A program made the translations under genes and the position numbers. From a virus, in IMG/VR virus record IMGVR_UViG_3300025666_000035, positions 1-28,477 of that record: a stretch of DNA of 28,477 nucleotides; one strand, given 5' to 3'. The number at the start of each line of letters is the position of its first letter. Position 1 is the first letter of the stretch. A model generated the notes under the pieces. The model saw nothing but the letters and a program-made list of their open reading frames with translations, was not told the DNA's origin and did no database searches. This document shows, piece after piece, positions 22,096-28,185 of the stretch.

Positions 22096-22568
22096 AATAG
22101 TTTTTTTAGTTTGCTTTTTACTTTGTTGTATGTGTTGTAAAGTGAATAGTAATGTATTAAACTTTTCCTAGAAAATTCTGCAATGCTTTCACCATCATTT
22201 ATTATTTCAAACACCTTTCTATCATACCAGAACATCTTTGATAGTTCTTCTTGTATTTTATCATATGGTTCCTGGTAGTTTACATCTGATGTGGTTAAGT
22301 GTATGTCATCCATAGAAACCATAGTAATGTTTTTACCTTTTCTTTTTAAATCGTAAAACAATGTTCTTAAAGTCTTAAAAATATAGTAGTAGTTTATTTC
22401 TTCTTCATTGTACATTATATCCAAACCTTTTTCAAGTTTCAGTTGTATCTTATAATACATTTCTTGTACAATATCTTCAGCAGTTTCTTGTTTACAACCA
22501 AAGGATAAAACTATTTCTACCCACTCTTTATGCTTTTTAGCAACTAATATCATTGTTTTTTTTACCAT
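22092..22568 (-). CDS. Sigma-70 family (ECF-like) RNA polymerase sigma factor candidate
   Basis: A 158-residue protein. About residues 13-76 resemble sigma region 2, with CKQETAEDIVQEMYYKIQLK followed later by YYYIFKTLRTLFYDLKRKGK. About 112-155 resemble a region 4 helix-turn-helix (DGESIAEFSRKSLIHYYSLY). It would direct RNA polymerase to phage promoters. The CGTTATATAA sites before late genes are an attractive target (inference). It starts one base after the ATPase stop and couples to the next gene by ATGA. An ATG at 22553 is an alternative start. Confidence 0.65.
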   Translation of the reverse strand: MVKKTMILVAKKHKEWVEIVLSFGCKQETAEDIVQEMYYKIQLKLEKGLDIMYNEEEINYYYIFKTLRTLFYDLKRKGKNITMVSMDDIHLTTSDVNYQEPYDKIQEELSKMFWYDRKVFEIINDGESIAEFSRKSLIHYYSLYNTYNKVKSKLKKLL

Positions 22569-22569
22569 A

Positions 22570-23406
22570 TCATTTTAACGGATCATATAAATCATTTACT
22601 ATTGTTGGCAATCCTTTTTCGTTTACTTCAAAGCTAAATGTTTCAAAAGAGTACCCTCTACTTCTACCACACTTAACCGTTGTCCAATCTTTGTTTACTG
22701 TGTTTGCTTCCAAAATCACGACAGTTTCCGCCTTCTTTTCAAGTGCAGAACCTAAATGCCCAGTACCAAGTTTAGCACTACCAAAGTTTTGATGTATCAC
22801 ACAAATGATATGTGCGTTTTGTTGTTGGCTTATTCTCATTAATGCACTTACTAATTCATTACTTTTTTCTATGTTGTTTACATCTGCACACAAATCAGCC
22901 ACACCATCTATAATTAAAAGTGATGGTTCTTTTATATGTTCCTTTAAATAGTATTCAATAAACTCTAAACGTTCCTTAAAAGCTACTGTACGTAATGCAA
23001 ACGTATGGTATTTATCTTTAGGTATGTTGCTATCCATATCTAATGGTCTTTTAAACACTTTAGATGCGTGCCAGCTTCCTTGTTCTGTATCTATATAAAT
23101 TAAATCACCATTACCTCTATGTCCTTTTATTTGTCCACCGTAAATATTTGAACCACTTAAATAAGCACTTGCAAGTAAAGAGCAAAAAAAACTTTTACGG
23201 GTCTTTGGTGGTGCAGTAATTACTGAAAGATTGCCAAAAGTACCTAAAGCTATTGGTATAAGTAAATCACCTTTATCTGATTGTAAAACCTTTTCACCAT
23301 AGCTTAAACATACTGGTGGATAATCTATTTTTTCGTCAATGTCTATCTTGCAAGTATCTGCAATAAACTCCATCAACATATTCTGTTCTGTTTCTTTTTC
23401 TGTCAT
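22570..23406 (-). CDS. RecA-fold AAA family ATPase (RepA-like helicase / loader)
   Basis: A 278-residue protein. ITAPPKTRKSFF at about 63-74 stands where a Walker A loop belongs, but the usual GxxxxGKS is APPKTRKS. DLIYIDTEQG, the Walker B LLIIDGVADL (163-172), the VIHQN box (203-207) and the LGTGHLGSALEKKAE segment follow the RepA/DnaB-like fold. Such proteins in Bacteroidetes phages and mobile elements are probably replicative ATPases or loaders. A terminator-like hairpin lies 13 bases upstream, so expression probably depends on read-through from the SSB gene. Confidence 0.75.
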   Translation of the reverse strand: MTEKETEQNMLMEFIADTCKIDIDEKIDYPPVCLSYGEKVLQSDKGDLLIPIALGTFGNLSVITAPPKTRKSFFCSLLASAYLSGSNIYGGQIKGHRGNGDLIYIDTEQGSWHASKVFKRPLDMDSNIPKDKYHTFALRTVAFKERLEFIEYYLKEHIKEPSLLIIDGVADLCADVNNIEKSNELVSALMRISQQQNAHIICVIHQNFGSAKLGTGHLGSALEKKAETVVILEANTVNKDWTTVKCGRSRGYSFETFSFEVNEKGLPTIVNDLYDPLK

Positions 23407-23419
23407 TTGTTAAATATAT

Positions 23420-23453
23420 AAAAAAAAGGTGCAAGTTAAAAACTCACACCTTT
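23420..23453 (-). terminator. Intrinsic terminator-like hairpin after the SSB gene
   Basis: On the minus strand AAAGGTGTGAGTT pairs with AACTTGCACCTTT (13 bp with two wobbles) around a 3-nt loop, followed by a run of about eight T. It is 14 bases after the SSB stop and 13 bases before the ATPase ATG. It should raise SSB mRNA relative to downstream genes. Confidence 0.85.
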
Positions 23454-23467
23454 TAAAGTTAGGCTAA

Positions 23468-23773
23468 TTAAAATGGTAAGTCATCACTTGCTGGTTCTGC
23501 CACTGCTTGTGGTTGATCATCTCTTTCAGCAACCGTTACACCATCTGGTGATGACATCCATACCACCTTACCGTTTCCAAGATAGTTTTTAGCAACCTTT
23601 GCTTCTCTTTCTTCTTTGGTTTGGCTATCCATAAAAGCTACGTTGTTTCCATACCTAGTTTCATCTTGTATTGCTATTGTGAAATTGTAGTACACCGCGC
23701 CGTCACGACCCTTAATAAATTTTTCTTTTGGTAGTTTATCTACTCTAATACTTCCGTTGATAATTGCACTCAT
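23468..23773 (-). CDS. ssb: Single-stranded DNA-binding protein
   Basis: A 101-residue protein with an OB-fold-like core (IINGSIRVDKLPKEKFIKGR, VYYNFTIAIQDETR, GKVVWMSSPDG). An acidic tail ends ASDDLPF, the DDxPF-type tip by which SSBs recruit replication proteins. It is shorter than host SSB (about 150-180 residues). It would coat single-stranded DNA in replication and recombination. It follows a strong hairpin/pseudoknot candidate in its leader (23792-23821) and is followed by a terminator, an arrangement suited to high and self-limited expression. Confidence 0.8.
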   Translation of the reverse strand: MSAIINGSIRVDKLPKEKFIKGRDGAVYYNFTIAIQDETRYGNNVAFMDSQTKEEREAKVAKNYLGNGKVVWMSSPDGVTVAERDDQPQAVAEPASDDLPF

Positions 23774-23791
23774 AATATATAGTTTAAATTT

Positions 23792-23821
23792 GGTATTGTC
23801 ATTACACGCAATACCTCGTGT
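23792..23821 (-). promoter_or_regulatory. H-type RNA pseudoknot candidate in the ssb leader
   Basis: On the minus strand: stem 1 ACACG (23821-23817), one A (23816), stem 2 GGTATTG (23815-23809), stem 1 partner CGTGT (23808-23804), a 5-nt loop AATGA, then stem 2 partner CAATACC (23798-23792). Both stems pair perfectly and can stack with no gap. It starts one base after the stop of the upstream gene and is followed by an A/T-only stretch (apart from one C) up to the ssb ATG. The layout resembles the T4/T2 gene 32 mRNA pseudoknot, which nucleates gp32 binding for translational autorepression. The stems could also form alternative hairpins. Confidence 0.6.
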
Positions 23822-23822
23822 T

Positions 23823-24197
23823 TTATTTTGTTTTAAAATTAAGAAAATCCATTAAATCTTTTTCCTTTATTTCCTCGTTATTTAAAAAACACTTACCATC
23901 TTCAAAATTATTTTTTTCAAAGGTAATTAAATTTGTTCCATAAAATTTCCAATCTTTTGAAATGCCTTTTTTAATCCATTTATCCAATAATCCAAGCATA
24001 TACCTTTGGTCTGGTTTTACTTCTGCATTATGGCTTTTTAATTCTACAAGCATAATTTTTTTATTTGTTTTGTGCCATAGAACAAAATCCAAATCATAAC
24101 ACCTATACCCAGTATGTGCATCATCTAAATTATTTCTAATCCATTGACTAAAGTATAAGTCATTTTTTCTATTAAATGTATTTTCCTTTTTAGTCAC
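23823..24197 (-). CDS. PD-(D/E)XK-like endonuclease candidate beside a DNA methyltransferase
   Basis: A 124-residue protein. FSQWIRNNLDDAHTGYRCYD is followed by LDFVLWHKTNKKIMLVELKS, giving the D...E-x-K pattern of the PD-(D/E)XK fold. It starts with GTG at 24197, sharing a base with the methyltransferase stop. Stand-alone phage nucleases of this kind are often resolvase-like. The immediate coupling to a methyltransferase also allows a compact restriction-modification-like pair. The nuclease fold is moderately supported and the role is inference. Confidence 0.55.
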   Translation of the reverse strand: MTKKENTFNRKNDLYFSQWIRNNLDDAHTGYRCYDLDFVLWHKTNKKIMLVELKSHNAEVKPDQRYMLGLLDKWIKKGISKDWKFYGTNLITFEKNNFEDGKCFLNNEEIKEKDLMDFLNFKTK

Positions 24198-25381
24198 TAT
24201 ATTAATGCTTTAGCAATATTAAATGTTTTCTCATCTATTTCCGCACCAATTACATTTCTACCTTTTGCTTTTGCCACAATCATTGTTGTTCCACTTCCAG
24301 CAAATGGTTCTAATATTGTATCACCTTTTTTAGTAAACATTTCTATTAAATAAGCAACACCACTTTTACTTTGTTGCCAGTCGTGACCATTCTTTTCTCT
24401 TTGTTCTGAAATAAAATAATCTTGAAATGTATTTTCTATTTTCTTTTTTCCGTTTTGAAATATTAAAACTGGTTTCCATCTGCACATTAAATTTATACCA
24501 TTAACAATTTGTGTTTGACCTTCGTGATAAACCGCAAATGTCCAGTAGTAATCTAAATTCTCACACATTCTTTTCATTACTTCTGGGAGATACATTTGAC
24601 CAGAATAAGCAACACAATATCCATTTGGTTTTAATACTCTTTTTGCAAACCTTGATAGTTTGCTCCAAACCTCAATAAACTCTTTTGGATATGGTGGATC
24701 TGTTATAATGCAATCAATACTACCATCTGGTATGTCTTTAAAAACTTCTTCAAAATCACCTAATCTAAAATCAATTTCAATCTTTTTGTTTTTTCCGATT
24801 TCTGCTAGTCTATCTCTTTCGTTTTCTTTTTCAGCTTTCTTTTCTTCTTTTTTAATTTCTTTATAAGCAGCATTAATACTTACTTCACCAGTTCTTAATT
24901 TTGCTTTTACTTCTTCTGGTGCTTTCTCCTGTATCTTTTTTACTTTAGCAATAGTATCGTGTGAAACTGATGCAACCTTTGATAGTTCTTTTCTTGTTTC
25001 TATAGGTTTACTTTCCGCAGATATCTGCTTAATGTCGTTTCTTTTACCTTGATTTTCCTTTGCTTTTTTACTAAAAACATCTTCAAGTTCTAATGCTAAA
25101 ACACTTCTTTGGTAGTTGCTTAAATTTCTTCTACCAAATTGGTTTAGTATCATCCATTCCTTAACCGCTTCTTCATTATCAAAATGTTTGCTTTCGGTTT
25201 CAAAATCTAAATCCCACCTGGTGGCTATTTCATAACGGTTATGTCCATCTATAATAAAACCATTCCAAGTAAGTATTTTTTCTCTTATACCCTCACTCAT
25301 ACAATTATTTTCTAATTGCTTAAATTCTTCTTTTGTTAAAGGTGGTATTAAATCTTTAAATTCTTGTTTTATTTCTATCAT
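24197..25381 (-). CDS. ParB-like domain fused to a DNA methyltransferase
   Basis: A 394-residue protein from the ATG at 25381. Upstream in-frame starts would overlap the previous gene. The N-terminal part has DGHNRY (45-50), a ParB/sulfiredoxin-type catalytic-like motif, then a helical linker (about 130-205, KELSKVASVSHDTIAKVKKI). The C-terminal part is a beta-class DNA amino-methyltransferase with DPPY (228-231) preceding EPFAGSGTT (358-366). It would methylate adenine N6 or cytosine N4. Fusions of this kind are common in Bacteroidetes phages. The family is very likely; the site and the role of the ParB part are unknown. Confidence 0.85.
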   Translation of the reverse strand: MIEIKQEFKDLIPPLTKEEFKQLENNCMSEGIREKILTWNGFIIDGHNRYEIATRWDLDFETESKHFDNEEAVKEWMILNQFGRRNLSNYQRSVLALELEDVFSKKAKENQGKRNDIKQISAESKPIETRKELSKVASVSHDTIAKVKKIQEKAPEEVKAKLRTGEVSINAAYKEIKKEEKKAEKENERDRLAEIGKNKKIEIDFRLGDFEEVFKDIPDGSIDCIITDPPYPKEFIEVWSKLSRFAKRVLKPNGYCVAYSGQMYLPEVMKRMCENLDYYWTFAVYHEGQTQIVNGINLMCRWKPVLIFQNGKKKIENTFQDYFISEQREKNGHDWQQSKSGVAYLIEMFTKKGDTILEPFAGSGTTMIVAKAKGRNVIGAEIDEKTFNIAKALI

Positions 25382-25382
25382 A

Positions 25383-25769
25383 TTATTTTCTTTTAAAATC
25401 ATCACTTTCATCTTCACCAAATACACCTAACTCGTAGAAACCAGTTAGTTTTAAAACTGATCTTGATAAAGCACGTTTTTCTGCCATTTCCATAACGTAC
25501 CAACTGTTGCAATTACCATCTTTATAGTTAGCACCTTTTAATGCACTACCAAATGTTTCAATTTGTACTTCTTCTTTTTTTGCATATGCTTTTACAACTG
25601 CAAAGTTAGGTTCACATTTTACAACCTCATAATTGATTGCAATGTTTTCTTTTGCGGCAATCTTTTCAATACCTTGTCGTGTGATTATAACATAGTGTTG
25701 ATGTTTGTATACATCGGTTTTTTCAAGTTCATACTTTTTGTACAAATCTAATAATTTTTCTCTATCCAT
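25383..25769 (-). CDS. Possible single-strand annealing protein (Rad52-like)
   Basis: A 128-residue protein. IITRQGIEKIAAKENIAINY, VVKAYAKKEEVQIETFGSAL and the segment WYVMEMAEKRALSRSVLKLT are like a Rad52/Sak3-type annealing core, whose family ends with a MAEKRAxxRxVLKL helix. It sits among NinG, SSB and nucleases. It would anneal ssDNA during recombination. The similarity is by eye and weak. It could also be an unrelated phage protein. It shares an 8-base overlap with the 45-residue ORF upstream. Confidence 0.4.
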   Translation of the reverse strand: MDREKLLDLYKKYELEKTDVYKHQHYVIITRQGIEKIAAKENIAINYEVVKCEPNFAVVKAYAKKEEVQIETFGSALKGANYKDGNCNSWYVMEMAEKRALSRSVLKLTGFYELGVFGEDESDDFKRK

Positions 25770-25899
25770 TTTGTTTAAATATTTGTGATACTTCTATTTG
25801 TGCTTTTAATTCTTCTATTCTATTACATAAGGCTTCTATCCTATATGTATACTCATCAAATTTAGTCTGTGCAGTTTCTTGTGAAAAGTTAGTTTGCAT
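25762..25899 (-). CDS. Small helical protein
   Basis: A 45-residue ORF, MQTNFSQETAQTKFDEYTYR and so on, with a coiled-coil-like second half (IEALCNRIEELKAQIE). The start overlaps the upstream stop by one base (TAATG) and its end overlaps the next gene by 8 bases. No family is recognised. Supported by the coupling. Confidence 0.5.
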   Translation of the reverse strand: MQTNFSQETAQTKFDEYTYRIEALCNRIEELKAQIEVSQIFKQNG

Positions 25900-26048
25900 T
25901 ACTGAATATTTATTAAGGTTGATTTTGCATCATCTAATCTTTTATTGATAGATAGTTGTGTAATGTGATCTTTGTTTAGCTTTGCTTTAACTAACTCTAT
26001 TTCAAGATGTAATATTTCATCTTTTAAATCGTGTTTTTGTGTTCTCAT
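25899..26048 (-). CDS. Small helical protein, first gene of the second early unit
   Basis: A 49-residue ORF starting MRTQKHDLKDEILHLEIELV, a leucine-rich coiled coil. It has an A-rich AACAGA leader before the ATG at 26048 and is the first gene after the terminator and the host-type promoter at 26075-26102. The function is unknown. It might be a small regulator or a protein-protein adaptor. Confidence 0.5.
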   Translation of the reverse strand: MRTQKHDLKDEILHLEIELVKAKLNKDHITQLSINKRLDDAKSTLINIQ

Positions 26049-26074
26049 TCTGTTAAGTTTAAATTAATAATAAA

Positions 26075-26102
26075 CAAATATAAACAAAATATTTAATAAC
26101 AA
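26075..26102 (-). promoter_or_regulatory. Host-type (Bacteroidetes) promoter candidate for the replication operon
   Basis: On the minus strand TTG (26102-26100), 17 bases, then TATATTTG (26082-26075). This fits the flavobacterial TTG-N17-23-TAnnTTTG consensus. It follows the terminator at 26115-26143 and precedes the ATG at 26048 by 26 bases, so it can drive the recombination/replication genes from 26048 leftward. Confidence 0.65.
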
Positions 26103-26114
26103 AACTATAAAAGC

Positions 26115-26143
26115 AAAAAAAAGGCTTGACATATAGCCAAACC
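26115..26143 (-). terminator. Rho-independent terminator after ninG
   Basis: On the minus strand GGTTTGGC pairs with GTCAAGCC (8 bp, two wobbles) around a 5-nt loop, followed by eight T. It is 39 bases after the ninG stop and just before the promoter at 26075-26102. Confidence 0.85.
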
Positions 26144-26182
26144 CCTTTCCCTTAACAAAACAGAATAGTTAAAGATAGTCTT

Positions 26183-26578
26183 TTATAAACTATCTACCAA
26201 GTCTTTATAGTGTTTTATCATATCTTGTAGTTCATCATTAGAATACTTTACAGTTTCTTTTGATTTTATATATAATTCTTCAGCAGTACCATCACCATAC
26301 TTTTCATCCAGGTACTTTGAAAATAAATACTGTTCACCAGCTTTGAACATATTACAACCCACGCATTGCACCGCAACATTTTTTTCTAACCATCTTGTTG
26401 CATAGTGTTTTCTTGATTGAAAGTGACCACATTGCATACCTTTTTTATAGTGTGATACCTTACCACAAGTAAAGCAAGTAACATCACCATTGTGATCTGC
26501 ATCCTTTAACCTTATGTACTGGCTAAATATAGCATCTAGTTTTTTTACTATTTTGCTTCTGCTTGGTTTAGATGGCAT
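26183..26578 (-). CDS. ninG: NinG-like recombination protein (Rap family)
   Basis: A 131-residue protein with the NinG layout. VTCFTCGK (Cys35, Cys38) is followed by MQCGHFQSRKHYATRW (Cys50, His52), then VQCVGCNMFKAGEQYLF (Cys72, Cys75). Lambda NinG/Rap is a nuclease that resolves recombination intermediates and uses zinc-binding Cys and an HNH-like core. The gene begins 11 bases before the end of the 42-residue ORF. The size is somewhat shorter than lambda NinG (about 200 residues). Confidence 0.8.
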   Translation of the reverse strand: MPSKPSRSKIVKKLDAIFSQYIRLKDADHNGDVTCFTCGKVSHYKKGMQCGHFQSRKHYATRWLEKNVAVQCVGCNMFKAGEQYLFSKYLDEKYGDGTAEELYIKSKETVKYSNDELQDMIKHYKDLVDSL

Positions 26579-26696
26579 TATCTATAACTTCTAAAATATG
26601 TCTTAACTCACTTCTTTCAAACTCACCTAGTGATTTATCATCTACAATTAATAGGTAATAATCTTTTCTTACTTGAATACATTTTGTGTTTTCCAT
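26568..26696 (-). CDS. Small acidic protein upstream of ninG
   Basis: A 42-residue ORF (MENTKCIQVRKDYYLLIVDD, then a charged helix). It overlaps the ninG start by 11 bases and starts about 55 bases after a TATATTTG element. It is the first gene after the A/T island. No family is recognised; a small early regulator is possible but not supported. Confidence 0.5.
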   Translation of the reverse strand: MENTKCIQVRKDYYLLIVDDKSLGEFERSELRHILEVIDNAI

Positions 26697-26740
26697 CTTT
26701 TATTTGTTTAAGTCTGATTTTTTGAATAACTTTACACTTT

Positions 26741-26832
26741 TTTATTACTTCAAATATATAAAATAAATAATTAGAAATATATATATAAATATAAATCTAA
26801 AAATATATATTAAAAAAAATATAGAAATACTT
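26741..26832. other. A/T-only island between lysis and early genes
   Basis: About 90 bases of almost pure A/T (only a few G or C) in the 169-base intergenic gap after the holin gene. It contains the TATATTTG element at 26751-26758 and runs of TATATATA. It may serve as a promoter up-element region or as a DNA-unwinding segment of an origin. No DnaA boxes or clear iterons are visible. Confidence 0.5.
26751..26758 (-). promoter_or_regulatory. Host-type -7 element before the ninG unit
   Basis: The minus strand reads TATATTTG, a perfect match to TAnnTTTG. No TTG is found 17-23 bases upstream, only A/T, so it is a half-site. The transcript would start about 50 bases before the ATG at 26696. Confidence 0.4.
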
Positions 26833-26865
26833 AAAAATAAAAGATAATGATTTTGGTATAGTATT

Positions 26866-27324
26866 CTATTTCTTGGAGATATACTGGTATTTTTCAATTC
26901 CTCTTGATCCATAGTAGCTTATAAAAACTGTAATAAGTAAAGATTTAAGTAAATCTATCCATTCAGAACCTACACCAAATTCTAAATTTAAACTATCCAT
27001 TAGTATAAGTAACCAAGTTGATACAGTTAAGAATATTAACATCATTGGTCTTACATTCTTTGAGAGCCAACTATCACTAGACATATCGCTTGACCATCTT
27101 TTAGAAACCTCTTGTATTTCTATAATATCTAATTCAAGCAGTTTTAAGGCTTCTTCTTTATCTTTAGGTGTGATAGCATCATCTTTGCTTATAAGACCAC
27201 CTACTAGCTTTAAAATACCAGCATCTGGTATAATATCACTAACACCTTTAAGAATGTTTGGTGCAGCTTTAGATAAAAACTTACCTACTCTTGTATCTTT
27301 AAACTTTTTTTTACTTTTTTCCAT
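26866..27324 (-). CDS. Holin (GTA-holin / 3TM-like family)
   Basis: A 152-residue protein. A basic N-terminus and an amphipathic region (AAPNILKGVSDIIPDAGILK) are followed by two clear membrane segments (about 94-110, MMLIFLTVSTWLLILMD; about 123-138, IDLLKSLLITVFISYY) and the ending SRGIEKYQY. VRPMMLIF and YYGSRGIEK are recognisable signatures of holins of the PF11351 type. It would form membrane lesions for endolysin release. The gene overlaps the 52-residue membrane protein upstream by 14 bases. Confidence 0.75.
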   Translation of the reverse strand: MEKSKKKFKDTRVGKFLSKAAPNILKGVSDIIPDAGILKLVGGLISKDDAITPKDKEEALKLLELDIIEIQEVSKRWSSDMSSDSWLSKNVRPMMLIFLTVSTWLLILMDSLNLEFGVGSEWIDLLKSLLITVFISYYGSRGIEKYQYISKK

Positions 27325-27469
27325 TGTTCTTATTCATTAAGTACCACTTGTGCGAGGTATACCCAATAGTTAAAAGTAAAAGTGTAATCTTTAAAAATAC
27401 ATCAACGTTTGACATTGAAAAAATAAATGTTCCTAGATTAATTAAAAGTGTTTTGTAGTCTGTTACCAT
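27311..27469 (-). CDS. Small one-transmembrane protein in lysis cassette (second holin / antiholin candidate)
   Basis: A 52-residue ORF (MVTDYKTLLINLGTFIFSMS, then VFLKITLLLLTIGYTSHKWY and a basic tail). It has one strong membrane helix (about 24-37) and a second amphipathic hydrophobic stretch at the N-terminus. It starts one base after the endolysin stop and overlaps the larger holin gene by 14 bases. Tiny membrane proteins beside holins are typical holin or antiholin partners. The role is inferred from position. Confidence 0.6.
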   Translation of the reverse strand: MVTDYKTLLINLGTFIFSMSNVDVFLKITLLLLTIGYTSHKWYLMNKNNGKK

Positions 27470-27470
27470 A

Positions 27471-27926
27471 TTAATAAGTGTAATAAACACCTCTTTTTTT
27501 AGTTACTAATACTTGTTGTCTGTTGTTGTCTTTGTTGTAAGAAACGTGCAACCATTTAGGTTCTGCACCAAATTCCCATATAAGCTGGTCAAACTCTAAA
27601 TTGTCTTTTATCCAATGAAACATCTCAAGGTTAGATTTACAATTTTCTTTACCACAAGCCATACTTGTAATATCCATTGCTTCACCTTTCATATGAGATG
27701 ACGTTTTAGAGCCTTTTAAGGCAGTATTAAGTTCTAAAGACCTAAACATACTATTTACTTTAATTGGTGCATCTACCCACTCTCTTAATGGTTCAAACAC
27801 TTCTTCAGCTAATAGTTTCATATTCTCAACTTGTTCTTCATTTGGTTTATTCTTTATACCTTTTTGTTTAGCATAATTAGAACCAACTGCTTCTTTGTAA
27901 GAAATGTGTTTACTTATTCTTTTCAT
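27471..27926 (-). CDS. Peptidase M15 endolysin (D-Ala-D-Ala / L-Ala-D-Glu-type)
   Basis: A 151-residue protein with the M15 zinc motif SSHMKGEAMD (His78, Asp85) and WLHVSY (His127), together with FRSLELNTALKGSKTSSH. The size matches stand-alone phage M15 endolysins, which cut peptidoglycan peptide bonds. There is no signal peptide, so release by a holin is needed, and two candidates follow in the operon. The start overlaps the upstream gene by 17 bases. Confidence 0.85.
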   Translation of the reverse strand: MKRISKHISYKEAVGSNYAKQKGIKNKPNEEQVENMKLLAEEVFEPLREWVDAPIKVNSMFRSLELNTALKGSKTSSHMKGEAMDITSMACGKENCKSNLEMFHWIKDNLEFDQLIWEFGAEPKWLHVSYNKDNNRQQVLVTKKRGVYYTY

Positions 27927-28149
27927 CTGTGATTAATTTAAAAGTTCCATCTTCAAGATTTACTTCTATGTTACCATACTTTGCTTCAAGTTCTTTCTTG
28001 TTCTTTTCTTGCTTCATAGAAAGTTCTGCAAACATATGAGATAGTGTATGTGACTGTGTAGCCAATAAACCTAAATCGTGTAAGATTGCTTGTTTCTTCT
28101 GTTCTTGCTCTTTAAATTCTTTTAACTCACTTTTTGATAATTTTCCCAT
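27910..28149 (-). CDS. Small coiled-coil protein before endolysin
   Basis: A 79-residue protein from the ATG at 28149 (MGKLSKSELKEFKEQEQKKQ). An in-frame TTG at 28176 is not favoured. Helical and Lys/Glu-rich, it has GLLATQSHTLSHMFAELSMK in the middle and a short beta end (IEVNLEDGTFKLI). It follows a TATATTTG element and begins the lysis segment. It could be a minor tail or lysis accessory protein. No family is recognised. Confidence 0.6.
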   Translation of the reverse strand: MGKLSKSELKEFKEQEQKKQAILHDLGLLATQSHTLSHMFAELSMKQEKNKKELEAKYGNIEVNLEDGTFKLITDEKNK

Positions 28150-28173
28150 TGTATTTGTTTTTTGGTTAAGTAT

Positions 28174-28181
28174 CAAATATA
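28174..28181 (-). promoter_or_regulatory. Host-type -7 element before the lysis genes
   Basis: The minus strand reads TATATTTG, matching TAnnTTTG, 24 bases before the ATG at 28149 and just after the upstream stop (28186). No TTG is seen at 17-23 bases upstream, so support is partial. Confidence 0.35.
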
Positions 28182-28185
28182 CTAA

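Noticed and set aside
28150-28176. Earlier TTG start for the 79-residue gene
   Set aside because: The TTG lies on the -7 element and the ATG at 28149 has a better A-rich leader.
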